From assembly GCF_025685685.1 (NCBI RefSeq), contig NZ_JAGSYH010000001.1, forward strand, positions 744,001 through 808,000: a stretch of 64,000 nt of DNA, in the 5' to 3' direction. Every line of letters starts with the position of its first letter. Position 1 is the stretch's first letter. The notes below the pieces were generated by a model. It saw nothing but the letters and a program-made list of their open reading frames with translations, ran no database searches and was not told where the DNA came from. Position numbers and translations under genes: made by a program. Positions 1 to 8,972 of the stretch are shown piece by piece. The stretch comes from Acidicapsa dinghuensis. Lineage in GTDB: Bacteria > Acidobacteriota > Terriglobia > Terriglobales > Acidobacteriaceae.

Positions 1-158
1 AGCGATTTCTCTCTCAATCAAGGTTACTTCGCCCAAGAATTCAGGCGTCAAACAACTATTTCTCCAGGAGTCTGCCACAGTTGACGCAAAACGTAATTGC
101 GGACCGTTGCGAAGAAGAGAATAAGTCCTAAGTCATCTGTCATGGAATACTGACGCAA
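1..158. other. left-edge stretch without a recognisable gene
   Basis: I see no reading frame, RNA gene or clear terminator here. It probably holds the promoter of the DUF1990 gene that starts at 159 and perhaps the end or start of a neighbour lying outside the window. Confidence 0.4.
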
Positions 159-758
159 ATGTTCTCACTGCGCAGACCGACGGAAGCAGAAGTCCAGGAG
201 CAACTCCGCCGCGCTCGCGGCCTTCCCGCCAGCTACGGTCTCGATCTCCGCACCGAAGGTGGCCGCGAGCAAGTCATCTGCCCCCGAGGCTTCGCCCTCG
301 ACTATCACCGCTCACAGATCGGCCAGGGACAAGCCGCCTTCACCGCCGCCAAAGAAGCCTTCCGCCGGTGGCTCCAGTTCGATCTCGGCTGGGTTCGCAT
401 AGCCAACCCGCAAGCGCCCATCGAACAGGGCGAGGTCGTCGCCGTGGAGGCTCACTCGCTCTGGCTCTGGTCCATCAATATCAGCCGTATCCTCTACGTC
501 ATCGATGAAGAAGACCGCTTCGGCTTCGGCTACGGAACCACCGCCATGCACGTCGAGCGCGGCGAAGAACGCTTTCTGATCGAGTACTACCCCATCTCCG
601 GCGCGGTCTTCTACGATCTGCTCGCCGTCTCGCAACCCGCCCACTGGCTCGTCCGGCTCGGCTACTTCTTCACCCGCAGCCAACAGCATCGATTCGCCCG
701 GGACTCGCTTCAGCGCATGCGCCGCTCCATCCAGGACTCCTCGTCAAACCCGCAATGA
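159..758 (+). CDS. DUF1990 family protein
   Basis: A 199-residue soluble protein without signal peptide or membrane segment. The order of conserved blocks fits the DUF1990 family: an N-terminal SYGLDLRTEGG segment, a YHRSQIGQGQAAF segment, FRRWLQFDLGWVRI, and a C-terminal GYGTTAMHVERGEERFLIEY block. The family resembles small ligand-binding folds, but its biochemical role is not established, so none is assigned. The ATG at 159 has no strong Shine-Dalgarno sequence, but it gives the family-typical length. The next gene follows 60 bases later and has its own promoter-like hexamers, so the two need not be co-transcribed. Confidence 0.75.
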   Translation: MFSLRRPTEAEVQEQLRRARGLPASYGLDLRTEGGREQVICPRGFALDYHRSQIGQGQAAFTAAKEAFRRWLQFDLGWVRIANPQAPIEQGEVVAVEAHSLWLWSINISRILYVIDEEDRFGFGYGTTAMHVERGEERFLIEYYPISGAVFYDLLAVSQPAHWLVRLGYFFTRSQQHRFARDSLQRMRRSIQDSSSNPQ

Positions 759-767
759 ACGTTGCGT

Positions 768-809
768 TTGCACGAAGATTTAAACTTAGCTAATATAAAG
801 TAGACTAAG
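768..809 (+). promoter_or_regulatory. promoter and possible autoregulatory palindrome of the toxin-antitoxin pair
   Basis: TTGCAC (768-773) and TAATAT (791-796) are separated by 17 bases, a good sigma-70 arrangement. The -10 element lies between CTTAG (785-789) and its complement CTAAG (805-809). Phd-type antitoxins usually bind palindromes over their own -10, so this is a reasonable operator, though the arms are only five bases. Confidence 0.5.
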
Positions 810-818
810 GAGAGCAGG

Positions 819-1124
819 ATGGAAGCCACCATGCACGAAGCCAAGACCAACCTTTCCAAGCTGGTCAAGCGTGCGCTCGCCGGCGAAGAAGTGATCCTGA
901 CACATGGACGCGCGCAGACACCCGTCGCCCGTATTATCCCAATCGATCCCCCTCAAGCCTCTACACTGAAAGAACGTCCCATCGGCCTTTTCGCCGCAGA
1001 GATGGGAATGTTCTCGGATTACGACTGGAGTGAGCCCATGAGTGAGGAAGAATTGGCTCTTTGGGAGGCACCGATTGTTTCCACCTGGTCCGACAATAAC
1101 GGAACACCGAAGGATCCTGAGTGA
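819..1124 (+). CDS. type II antitoxin, Phd/YefM family
   Basis: A 101-residue protein. Its first half (EAKTNLSKLVKRALAGEEV, then a VARIIPI strand) is the typical Phd/YefM DNA-binding domain. The C-terminal half (GLFAAEMGMFSDYDW onward) should wrap the partner toxin. The start has a good Shine-Dalgarno sequence (AAGGAGAG); an internal ATG four codons later is a possible alternative. The last codons overlap the GTG start of the VapC-like gene by four bases, so translation is coupled. Expected role: neutralise the downstream PIN toxin and repress the promoter. The family call is firm; autorepression is inferred from related systems. Confidence 0.85.
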   Translation: MEATMHEAKTNLSKLVKRALAGEEVILTHGRAQTPVARIIPIDPPQASTLKERPIGLFAAEMGMFSDYDWSEPMSEEELALWEAPIVSTWSDNNGTPKDPE

Positions 1125-1507
1125 GAGTGCTGCTCGACACTCATACCCTGCTGTGGGCGATGGGCAATCATCCTCGGCTGAGCAATTTGGCTCGAGCGGC
1201 GATCGCAAATAGAACCAATGAGTGCTACATCTCGGTGGTAAGTGTCTGGGAAGCCGCGACAAAGTATCGTTCCGGTAAGCTTCCGGAGGCTGCTCCACTG
1301 GTTACGAATCCATCCCGAATTCTCACCGCCCTACAGTTCAAACCATTGTCTCTGGAATTGGAGCACGCACACCTGGCGGGATCCATGGCAAATCCTCACA
1401 AGGATCCCTTTGACCGGATGCTGGCCGCGCAAGCATTGCTAGAGGGCTTGACGTTGATAAGTAACGATGTCGCCTTTGACACAATGCTGGTGACGCGCAT
1501 CTGGTAA
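1121..1507 (+). CDS. vapC: PIN-domain toxin, VapC family
   Basis: A 128-residue PIN-domain protein, predicted Mg-dependent endoribonuclease of a type II toxin-antitoxin module. Acidic active-site positions are visible: Asp6 in LLDTHTLLW, a glutamate in SVWEAATKY, and the paired aspartates of [12 protein letters not shown] near residue 95-100, followed by the usual late SND segment. It starts with GTG within the antitoxin stop region (overlap GTGA) and needs no separate ribosome site. The RNA target cannot be told from sequence. The family is usually about 125-140 residues, so the protein looks intact and probably active. Confidence 0.9.
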   Translation: MRVLLDTHTLLWAMGNHPRLSNLARAAIANRTNECYISVVSVWEAATKYRSGKLPEAAPLVTNPSRILTALQFKPLSLELEHAHLAGSMANPHKDPFDRMLAAQALLEGLTLISNDVAFDTMLVTRIW

Positions 1508-1542
1508 ATCTGTCTGCCGTAGTTCCCTGTTACCCTGAAAGT

Positions 1543-2238
1543 ATGAAATTCGGCGTCCTGGTATTTCCCGGCTCCAACTGCGACCACGACACTTATAACG
1601 TCATCTCCGAGATCGCTCACCAGCCGGTGACCTTCCTCTGGCACGACTCTGAAGACCTCCAGAACGTTGACGCCGTCCTCGTCCCTGGCGGCTTTGCCTA
1701 TGGCGACTACCTTCGCACCGGCGCCATCGCGCGTTTCTCACCGGTCATGCAGGCCGTCAAACGCTTCGCCGACGCCGGAGGCATCGTCCTCGGCATCTGC
1801 AACGGCTTCCAGATCCTCACCGAGTCCGGCCTGCTCCCCGGCGCGCTCATGCGTAACGCCGGTCTCAAATACATCTGCAAGCAGGTTCATCTACGGACTG
1901 AAACGACGAATTCCCTCTTCACCAACCAGCTCACCAAAGGCGAAGTCCTGCAGATTCCCATCGGCCACATGGAAGGCAACTACTACTGCGACGCCGAGAC
2001 CCTGCACCAGCTCGAGTCCGAAGACCGCATCGCCTTCCGCTACTGCACCCCAAAAGGCGAAATTACCCGCGAAGCCAACCCCAACGGCTCGCTTGAAAAC
2101 ATCGCAGGCATCCTCAACGCCGGGCGCAACGTCCTCGGCATGATGCCCCACCCTGACCGCTCCAGCGAAAAGCTGCTTGGCTCCGCCGATGGCTGGAAGA
2201 TTTTCTCCTCTATGGTCAACGCTCTCGCGACCCGATAG
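1543..2238 (+). CDS. purQ: phosphoribosylformylglycinamidine synthase, glutaminase subunit
   Basis: A 231-residue class I glutamine amidotransferase that supplies ammonia to PurL for conversion of FGAR to FGAM in purine synthesis. The N-terminal FPGSNCDHD is diagnostic of PurQ. The nucleophile elbow GICNGFQIL holds Cys86, and the histidine of the triad is His203 in MMPHPDR. Many PurQ proteins have HPER at that place; here the residue two after the histidine is aspartate, a mild variation of the third triad member. The size fits the separate PurS/PurL/PurQ form of the enzyme rather than the fused one. No purL or purS lies in this window. Confidence 0.95.
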   Translation: MKFGVLVFPGSNCDHDTYNVISEIAHQPVTFLWHDSEDLQNVDAVLVPGGFAYGDYLRTGAIARFSPVMQAVKRFADAGGIVLGICNGFQILTESGLLPGALMRNAGLKYICKQVHLRTETTNSLFTNQLTKGEVLQIPIGHMEGNYYCDAETLHQLESEDRIAFRYCTPKGEITREANPNGSLENIAGILNAGRNVLGMMPHPDRSSEKLLGSADGWKIFSSMVNALATR

Positions 2239-2301
2239 TGCGGAATAAAACAGCTCGGGTCGCCCGCTTAACATCTGCTCGATTACGATAGCTCGTTGGC
2301 C

Positions 2302-3153
2302 ATGATCGATATTCACCATCACTTGATTTACGGCGTCGATGACGGCTCTCCCGACATCGAGACCTCCATCGCCATGGCCGAAGTAGCCGCCTCAGAAGGC
2401 GTCACCGACATCGCCTGCACCCCGCACGCCAGCGATAGCTATCCATACCAGGCCGAGGTCAACGCCGAGCGCATGGCCGAAATTCAGGCCCGTCTCGGCG
2501 ACAAGATCCGTCTGCATCTGGCCTGCGACTTCCACCTCAACGCCGACAACATCCAGGACGCGCTACACAATCCCCTGCGCTACTCGATTGACGGCAAAGG
2601 CTACCTGCTCGTCGAGTTCCCGGAGATGGCCATCCCGCCGCAACTGGGCAATGCGCTCTCACGCCTGCAAGCCGCCGGATACACCAATATCATCACCCAC
2701 CCCGAGCGCAATCCGATCATTGTTCGCCATCCGCAGATGCTGGCCGAGTGGATTCGCAAGGGCTGCGTCGTTCAGGTCACGGCGTCCTCGCTTTACGGAC
2801 GCTTCGGCAACTCCGCCGAAGCCTTCGCCAATGAACTGCTCGATCGCAACTGGATCCACTTTTTGGCCACAGATGCCCATAATCTCGAGTGGCGACCTCC
2901 GCATCTCAAGAAGGCCTACGATTACGTCGCCAACCGCGCCGGTGAAGAAACTGCTCGCCGCCTCTGCGTTGACAATCCCCGCGCCGCCATCGAAGGCATC
3001 AAGATGCCCGCGCAACCCGAACCAGTGGGCCTCGAAGAAGCACAGATCAAGTTCAATGAATCGGTGCAATCCCCACAGCGGCGCTCCTCCCAAGAGAAGT
3101 CTACCGACAGGGACAAGAAAACCGGCTTTTTCGGTCGAATCTTTGGCCGATAA
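2302..3153 (+). CDS. CpsB/CapC-like PHP-family tyrosine phosphatase
   Basis: A soluble protein of the PHP metal-dependent phosphoesterase fold, closest to the tyrosine phosphatases that act on bacterial tyrosine kinases in capsule and exopolysaccharide synthesis. Metal-binding blocks are present in order: [11 protein letters not shown] at the N-terminus, a TPHASD block, an ITHPERN block, and FLATDAHN near residue 195. The last 35 residues are charged and Lys/Arg-rich, outside the fold. I prefer the ATG at 2302; an in-frame TTG lies two codons upstream and neither has a clear ribosome site. No kinase or polysaccharide genes are adjacent, so the pathway is inferred from family only. Confidence 0.85.
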   Translation: MIDIHHHLIYGVDDGSPDIETSIAMAEVAASEGVTDIACTPHASDSYPYQAEVNAERMAEIQARLGDKIRLHLACDFHLNADNIQDALHNPLRYSIDGKGYLLVEFPEMAIPPQLGNALSRLQAAGYTNIITHPERNPIIVRHPQMLAEWIRKGCVVQVTASSLYGRFGNSAEAFANELLDRNWIHFLATDAHNLEWRPPHLKKAYDYVANRAGEETARRLCVDNPRAAIEGIKMPAQPEPVGLEEAQIKFNESVQSPQRRSSQEKSTDRDKKTGFFGRIFGR

Positions 3154-3267
3154 AGCATTTTCCGAATTGGAGTAGACCGAAGCCGCGACGCCTAAGTGGA
3201 TTTTTCCTTAAGAAAAATCCACCTGCAAACGCTCTCGTAAAGTCCACAGTAATTCGGAAAATGCCTT
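3152..3267. repeat. nested inverted repeat between convergent genes
   Basis: The outer arms are 17 bases each (3152-3168 and 3251-3267) and are complementary apart from one position. Inside lies a second perfect 11-base stem, GTGGATTTTTC (3196-3206) and GAAAAATCCAC (3212-3222), around a 5-base loop. The left outer arm begins on the stop codon of the phosphatase gene. It may serve as a two-way transcription end for the convergent neighbours, or be a REP/MITE-like palindromic element. There is no long T-run after the stem. Confidence 0.6.
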
Positions 3268-3335
3268 AAGCCGGTCTCTAGGATGTAGCTAAGGGCTGAT
3301 TTTCGCTAACTCACTTAGACAACGAACGGCTTATC

Positions 3336-4487
3336 TTATTGCGTTACGAAGATAAGACCATGGGGATTATTCATACCCACATAGATCGGTGTCATAGCTC
3401 CCGTTTTCATATTGCTGAACAGGAGCGTTCCCTGACCCGCGCTATAGGCGGCTTGTGGCGCAAAACCGTTCGTCTCAGTGATCTTGTAGAGCAACTGCGC
3501 CGGGGCGTCCGACAGCAGCATAAAGGAGCTGCCGCTAGCCGGCGACCAGCGAGTATCGTCCAGTGGCCATGGATTGCCATAGAGAGTCATGGGCAACACA
3601 CTGACCGACTGTTGCGGCGTTCCGACATTCTTGATAAACACCAGTTCGGAATCCTGCTGGCTGTCCTCTACCAGATCGCCCGCCGGATCAATCATCGATG
3701 AATCCGAATCGGTCATGTTCAATGTAACCGGCGTGCCTGCGGGAAGAAGCGTGGCCTGTGTGCTCGACCAGACCACCGGCGTCGAGTGAAATGTCTTACC
3801 GTCGCTGTTGAGCGAAATCGCATACATCACCGGCCCGGTGTTCACGCCATATTCAGCGGTCGCGCCACTGGAGTCGGTCGAATATGGCGCGAGATTCGGA
3901 CTCGGATTAAATGTCGTCGTGGGATTCGAGGCGCTCGCGTAGACAACGCCGTTAATCACCTTCATGTCGTCAAGACCGCCGCCATGAGGCAAGGTCGCAA
4001 CATCCGAAGTGTACGACTGAAGCGTGTTGTTCGTCGTATTGATTACCGTAATAACGGGATTGGCGTCCTCATTGCTGCTCACCCAGACCGTGGTCGAGTT
4101 ATAAGCGGCTTCTCCGTCAGGATGCCCTGGAACATTGAAGGTCTGTAGTACATTTCCGTTCTCGTCGTACTCGATCACTTCGCTCTGGGCAGAGGTCACG
4201 CCAGGAGCCAACGTTCCATCAGGATTGATGTTCGGATCCTGGCAGACGACGAAGATCGAGGTGCCCATTTGCAGTAAATCATCCGGCTCCAGATTTCCGG
4301 GCGCCTTGGCGAAAACAGAGATCGAATAAAGACTACCCTGAGTGCCAACCACGGACGAAGGCACCGCAATGCCGCTGCCCGGTGAAGAGGTTGGTACGTT
4401 ATTGTTTACGTACTTGTTGGCTGCACATCCCGACAGCAGAAATACCATCCCTGCCACCACTATCCCCAGCACTAAGGTACTTTTCAT
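3336..4487 (-). CDS. putative lipoprotein with a beta-propeller-like body
   Basis: About 383 residues with a lipoprotein signal (hydrophobic stretch ending LLSGC, then AANKYVNNN). The body has repeated strand-rich units such as SEVIEYDENGNVLQTF, TTVWVSSNEDANPVITV and NGVVYASASN, suggesting an NHL/YVTN-like propeller. I do not recognise a specific family and assign no function. The ATG at 4487 is chosen because GGGGAG lies seven bases upstream; an in-frame TTG at 4502 is less likely. It is transcribed alone, converging on the phosphatase gene across the nested inverted repeat. Confidence 0.7.
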   Translation of the reverse strand: MKSTLVLGIVVAGMVFLLSGCAANKYVNNNVPTSSPGSGIAVPSSVVGTQGSLYSISVFAKAPGNLEPDDLLQMGTSIFVVCQDPNINPDGTLAPGVTSAQSEVIEYDENGNVLQTFNVPGHPDGEAAYNSTTVWVSSNEDANPVITVINTTNNTLQSYTSDVATLPHGGGLDDMKVINGVVYASASNPTTTFNPSPNLAPYSTDSSGATAEYGVNTGPVMYAISLNSDGKTFHSTPVVWSSTQATLLPAGTPVTLNMTDSDSSMIDPAGDLVEDSQQDSELVFIKNVGTPQQSVSVLPMTLYGNPWPLDDTRWSPASGSSFMLLSDAPAQLLYKITETNGFAPQAAYSAGQGTLLFSNMKTGAMTPIYVGMNNPHGLIFVTQ

Positions 4488-4642
4488 GGCAAAGCTCCCC
4501 AATCTGAGAGCACAGTAGGTTCCCTGTGTGACGGGATGATGAATAGATTGTCAAGGTAAGAGCAAAACCTGCGTCCAGTCTCTGACTGGTTAGAAACGTT
4601 CTTGTTCCAGTTGAATCAGAATGCTGGCCATGCCAGTAACCG

Positions 4643-5401
4643 TCAAAGCCCCAGCCCGCCATCCACAATCAGTATCTGTCCGGTAATAAACCGCGGCCCG
4701 GTAGCGAAAAACGCCACAGCTTCCGCCACATCCTCCGGAGATCCGTTCCGCCTCATTGGCGTCTTCGACGAGAAGTGCTCGGCTTCCCTGTCCGCCACAC
4801 TTTCTGATTTCGGAATCTCAATATATCCCGGAGCCACACAGTTGACGCTGACCTCGGGCGCAAAGGCTTTGGCCATCACCTGCGTCAGCATGTGCAATGC
4901 AGCCTTCGAAGCGCAGTAGTGCCCATGCGTCGCCCAGGCGTGGCTGCCGCCCAGCGAACCTATATTCACGACACGCCCGTGAGCCGCTTTCAGGTATGGC
5001 AGCGCCTCGCGCGCCACCAGAAACGGCCCGCGTGTATTTGCGGCGAAGATCGCATCCCACTGCTCTACCGTGATCTCCGGCAGCGGGACCGACTCAAAAA
5101 CCGCGGCATTATTCACCAACACATCGATGCGGCCAAACTCCTCGGCAATCGCGGCTATGGCGCCGTACACACTTGCCTCATCCCGCACATCCATCGCATA
5201 TGCCGCCGAGCGCACACCAAACCCGCGAATCGCACGCGTAATTTCTTCCGCATCATCCTTCGATGTGCGATACGTGATGGCTACGTCGAAACCGGCGCGC
5301 GCCAGCGTCAGGGCAATCTCCCGCCCCAACCGCCTGGCGCCGCCAGTTACGATCGCTACTTTTCGTTGTGAACTTGCCCCGGCCTCAGAAGCAAACGGCA
5401 T
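4643..5401 (-). CDS. short-chain dehydrogenase/reductase
   Basis: A 252-residue classical SDR, an NAD(P)H-dependent oxidoreductase with a Rossmann fold. The cofactor motif is TGGARRLGREIA near residue 19-30; the Arg-Arg resembles pteridine reductases and FabG-like enzymes that prefer NADPH. NNAAVF, a catalytic Ser in NIGSLGG and the YCASK tetrad follow in order, and the C-terminus ends in ITGQILIVDGG. The substrate is unknown; pteridine or 3-oxoacyl reduction are the nearest guesses. A strong ribosome site (GGAGGGAG) precedes the ATG. The secreted-protein gene upstream ends 42 bases before, so the two are probably one operon. Confidence 0.88.
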   Translation of the reverse strand: MPFASEAGASSQRKVAIVTGGARRLGREIALTLARAGFDVAITYRTSKDDAEEITRAIRGFGVRSAAYAMDVRDEASVYGAIAAIAEEFGRIDVLVNNAAVFESVPLPEITVEQWDAIFAANTRGPFLVAREALPYLKAAHGRVVNIGSLGGSHAWATHGHYCASKAALHMLTQVMAKAFAPEVSVNCVAPGYIEIPKSESVADREAEHFSSKTPMRRNGSPEDVAEAVAFFATGPRFITGQILIVDGGLGL

Positions 5402-5443
5402 ACGTCTCCCTCCAGACCGGCATCAGAAACGGCAGCTAATAGG

Positions 5444-6106
5444 TTACTTCGGTTGGGAGGAAGAATCCTGCGGCTTCGCGTCATCCTTAGGAGCGTCGCT
5501 CTTGGCCGACTCATCCTTGGAATCCTGCGCCTTAGCATCCGTCGAAGAACCGGACTGATCCTTCGGCTGGGCATCACTTGCCCCATCTGGCTTTGGCGTT
5601 GCCGGCTTGCCGTCCTCAGTCACCTTGCCGTCGCCATCTTTACGCAAACCGCCGTCCTTCTTGTAGATCGAATACTGCCCCACTGGCCGGTTCAGCTTCA
5701 CTTCAATGGCCATATCACTCTTGTCTACCTTGAAGTCCTGCCCAAAGGTCTGCCAGCCATCGGCCAGAATCTGGATACGTACCGAAGATCCGGTCTCCAG
5801 CAGATCCAGGGTTGCCTTGCCGTCATCGTCCGTCTTCAGTTCCATGTTGCCGTCGTCATGGCCGTCTTCCAGGGGATGGAAGATCACAGACGCATTCACG
5901 AGCGGTTTTCCCGTTGTCCCGCGTAACACCGTTATCACCACATGCGAGGTCGCCGGCGGCACCTTATACTTGCGCCCGCGCTTGGGAGCATCCTGGCCAT
6001 GGAGCATGGTGGCCGCGCCCAAAGACGCGATCACGACTCCGGGAAGAATCAATCGACGAACAACAGAACCGAACTGCACCATGCCGCCATTGTAGTCCTT
6101 TCGCAT
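5444..6106 (-). CDS. secreted protein with a carboxypeptidase-regulatory-like domain
   Basis: A 220-residue exported protein. A signal sequence (RRLILPGVVIASLGAATM, cleavage near HGQ) is followed by one Ig-like beta-sandwich of the carboxypeptidase-regulatory type (VVITVLRGTTGKPLVNASVIF to VEVKLNR-like strands), then a low-complexity tail of about 70 residues rich in Asp, Lys, Ser and Gln. Such domains bind or space other envelope components; no enzyme domain is present. The start is uncertain: the ATG at 6106 has a GAGGAAG just before it, and a second ATG eight codons later also leaves the signal intact. It is divergent from the permease genes. Confidence 0.65.
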   Translation of the reverse strand: MRKDYNGGMVQFGSVVRRLILPGVVIASLGAATMLHGQDAPKRGRKYKVPPATSHVVITVLRGTTGKPLVNASVIFHPLEDGHDDGNMELKTDDDGKATLDLLETGSSVRIQILADGWQTFGQDFKVDKSDMAIEVKLNRPVGQYSIYKKDGGLRKDGDGKVTEDGKPATPKPDGASDAQPKDQSGSSTDAKAQDSKDESAKSDAPKDDAKPQDSSSQPK

Positions 6107-6145
6107 CTTCCTCGCACCCCGCAGAACAGATTCGCTATATCCTTC

Positions 6146-6175
6146 TTGACATACCTATACATCTATGGGTAGGAT
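6146..6175 (+). promoter_or_regulatory. promoter with palindromic spacer upstream of the ADOP permeases
   Basis: TTGACA (6146-6151) and TAGGAT (6170-6175) are 18 bases apart. The spacer is almost filled by an inverted repeat, TACCTATA (6152-6159) and TATGGGTA (6164-6171), matching at seven of eight positions. This is the position expected for a dimeric repressor. PadR-type regulators often accompany such permeases, but no regulator gene is adjacent here. Confidence 0.5.
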
Positions 6176-6277
6176 CGGCCTTACCAAGTTGTCTAGGGAT
6201 TAGTTAGACGCACGGAACCGTCCCGCCGTGAGCGTCTGGTCCCCTTTTCAGTAAGCGCAGCAGTACAAGGAGGACGC

Positions 6278-8911
6278 ATGGCCTGGACTCGCCGAATCAC
6301 GAATCTTTTCCGCCGCAATCGTCTCGCCGACGAAATTGAAGCCGAACTCGACTCTCACCTGGCTCTGCGTGCCGACGACAACCGTATCTCCGGCATGTCC
6401 CCTGCTTCGGCGCGCCGTGATGCACGTGTCCGTTTTGGTAATCCCCAGGTCGTTCGCGAAAGCGTGACCAGTGCAGACGCCGCCCTCAGCCTCGAAGGCT
6501 TCTGGCTCGACCTCCGATATGGCCTGCGTCAGCTTCGCCGCAATCCGGGCTTTGCAGCCACTGCTATCGGAGTACTCGCACTCGGCATCTGCGCCAGTAC
6601 CGCCATCTTCGCCTTTGTCGACGCTGTCCTGATCAGCCCGCTTCCTTACCGCGATCCCGCCCGCATCATGGGCCTCTTCGAGACCAACCCGCTCGGCCCG
6701 CGCTTCCATCTCTCTTACCTCGACTATCTCGACTGGAAGCGCATGAACCACACCTTCGACGCCATCGAAGCGTATGACGCCGGTTCATTGGCGATGCAGT
6801 CGCCCACAGGCATCGAGCGGGTCGACGAAGTAACTATCAGCGCCGGTTTTCTCCGCACCCTTGGCATCAGTCCTCTTCTGGGCCGCGATTTTCGCGATGG
6901 TGAAGATCTGCCAGCAGCCCCGAGTACGGCTCTCATCAGCTACTCCGTCTGGCAGAAACGGTATGGAGGACAGCCGGATGTCCTGGGGAAGACCGTCACT
7001 ATAGACAATGTAACCAGCACCATCGTCGGCGTACTACCCAAGGATTTCTACTTCGCCGGGGCCGGCCCTGCCGAGTTCTGGATCGTTCTGCATGCCTCAG
7101 ACAAGGCTGACACGCGCGGCGAGCACAATCTCTCCGGACTGGGAAAACTCAAGCCCGGCGTCACTGTGGCTCAAGCGCAAGCGGACATGAGCAACGTCGC
7201 AGCAATCCTGGCGAAGCAGTACCCCGGCTACGACGACGGACGCGGCGCCACCGTGGTTCCTTGGACGGAAGTCGTCACTGGCAAACTCCAATCCATCCTT
7301 CTCCTGCTGATGTGCGGAGCAGTGCTGCTTCTCCTCATCGCGGGAGTCAATGTAAGCAGCCTCCTGCTGGTGCGTTCGGAAAACCGTCGCCGCGAGATCG
7401 CCGTGCGCGGGGCGTTGGGAGCTTCCCGAATGCGACTCGTGCGACAATTCGTGATCGAGGGGCTGATGCTGGCCGCTACCGCATGTGTGCTGGGCGTGGG
7501 AGCCGCCTATGGACAGATCCACGTACTGGTAAAGCTCGTTCCGGCCGGAATGCTTGCAGCGATGCCGTATCTCACGCAGCTCGGGATCAACCTGCACGTG
7601 CTCGGATTTGCGCTCATGGTGGCCATCCTCGCCGCCATCCAGTTTTCGCTGACACCACTGTTTCGGCTCTCGTTCGAGACGGTACGAGAGGGGCTCGGGC
7701 AAGGTGGCCCTTCGGCCGCAGGAACGGTCTGGCGGCACTTTGGTTCCAATCTGGTCGTTGTCGAGCTTTGCACAGCGATGGTGCTGCTTTCAGGCGCTGG
7801 CCTGCTTGGGCGCAGCTTCTACCGGCTGATGCACGCCGACACAGGCATGCAGACCGATCACCTGGCCACGCTGCGGATCACTGCTTCCAGCCTTGCAAGC
7901 TACGCGAAGCCGTACCAGCAGGTGGCGCTCTCGCATCAGGTCCTCGACGAAATCAGGCGGCTGCCTGGAGTAGAATCCGCGGCGATCACGCGCCAGGTCC
8001 CATTGGCCAACGTCGCCGGTGGCAGCACCACCTTCAACATCGTGGGGCGGCCGCCGCATCAGACCGGCAATGAAGCCGACATGCGCCAGGTAAGCGCCGG
8101 ATATTTCAGCACTGTGCGCGCAAGGCTCATGCGCGGCAGGTTTTTCACCGAGCACGACGACGCCACCCAGCCCATCGTGACCATCATCAATCAGTCCTTC
8201 GCGCGCAAGTACTTCCCCGGTGAAGATCCCATCGGACGCCGCCTCAGCTTTGATGACTCCCAGCCCGCCTGGCAGATCGCCGGTATCATCGACAACATCC
8301 GCGAGGGTCCCATGGACGCCGAAGTCGGTCCAGCGCTCTACGTGCCCTTCGATCAGGTGCCTGACAACGTCTTCTACGTCGTTGCCCGCACCGCAGGCGA
8401 GCCCGAGCTCATTCTCAAAACTCTGGAGCAGACCGTACGCCGCATCAATCCGGACTTCCTCCTCTATGACGGCGAAACCATGGACAACCGCATCGAGAAG
8501 AGCCAGTCCGCCTACTTGCACCGCTCCGCGGCATGGCTGGTCGGGGGTTTCGCTGCCATCGCGTTATTGCTCGGGGTTATCGGCCTCTACGGAGTCATCG
8601 CCTACTCTGTAAGCCAGCGCACCCGCGAAATCGGCGTGCGCATGGCCCTCGGAGCACAACGCAGCTCGGTTTACGCAATGGTGATGGGAGAAGCAGGCCG
8701 TCTGATTGTGATCGGAGTCGCAGCCGGGCTCGTCTGCTCCATCGCCGCAGCGATGCTTATGCGAAGTCTTCTCTTCGGCACAGCTCCCTGGGATGTGGCA
8801 ACGCTAACCGCCGTCGGTGTCATTCTCGCTGCCTCTGCTCTGACTGCCAGCTACCTGCCCGCGCGACGCGCAGCATCGGTCAATCCCATTGAAGCTTTGC
8901 GAGTCGAATAG
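6278..8911 (+). CDS. ADOP-type duplicated ABC permease (MacB/FtsX-like)
   Basis: An 877-residue inner-membrane permease. The N-terminal soluble segment (RRITNLFRRNRLADEIEAEL, then a GNPQVVRE helix) is the permease prefix domain characteristic of acidobacterial duplicated orphan permeases. Two MacB-like halves follow, each with a transmembrane helix, a large periplasmic domain and an FtsX core; the two signature blocks NRRREIAVRGALGASR and SQRTREIGVRMALGAQR mark the duplication. Such proteins are usually encoded without a dedicated ATPase, as here. Substrate unknown: peptide or lipid-linked export, or mechanotransmission, are possible. A strong ribosome site (AAGGAGG) precedes the ATG. A close paralogue follows 61 bases later. 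Confidence 0.9.
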   Translation: MAWTRRITNLFRRNRLADEIEAELDSHLALRADDNRISGMSPASARRDARVRFGNPQVVRESVTSADAALSLEGFWLDLRYGLRQLRRNPGFAATAIGVLALGICASTAIFAFVDAVLISPLPYRDPARIMGLFETNPLGPRFHLSYLDYLDWKRMNHTFDAIEAYDAGSLAMQSPTGIERVDEVTISAGFLRTLGISPLLGRDFRDGEDLPAAPSTALISYSVWQKRYGGQPDVLGKTVTIDNVTSTIVGVLPKDFYFAGAGPAEFWIVLHASDKADTRGEHNLSGLGKLKPGVTVAQAQADMSNVAAILAKQYPGYDDGRGATVVPWTEVVTGKLQSILLLLMCGAVLLLLIAGVNVSSLLLVRSENRRREIAVRGALGASRMRLVRQFVIEGLMLAATACVLGVGAAYGQIHVLVKLVPAGMLAAMPYLTQLGINLHVLGFALMVAILAAIQFSLTPLFRLSFETVREGLGQGGPSAAGTVWRHFGSNLVVVELCTAMVLLSGAGLLGRSFYRLMHADTGMQTDHLATLRITASSLASYAKPYQQVALSHQVLDEIRRLPGVESAAITRQVPLANVAGGSTTFNIVGRPPHQTGNEADMRQVSAGYFSTVRARLMRGRFFTEHDDATQPIVTIINQSFARKYFPGEDPIGRRLSFDDSQPAWQIAGIIDNIREGPMDAEVGPALYVPFDQVPDNVFYVVARTAGEPELILKTLEQTVRRINPDFLLYDGETMDNRIEKSQSAYLHRSAAWLVGGFAAIALLLGVIGLYGVIAYSVSQRTREIGVRMALGAQRSSVYAMVMGEAGRLIVIGVAAGLVCSIAAAMLMRSLLFGTAPWDVATLTAVGVILAASALTASYLPARRAASVNPIEALRVE

Positions 8912-8972
8912 GACCAACACGCGTCCTTGAAGAACCAGATTGATCTGCTTCGCCTGAGAGATACTTACGCTG

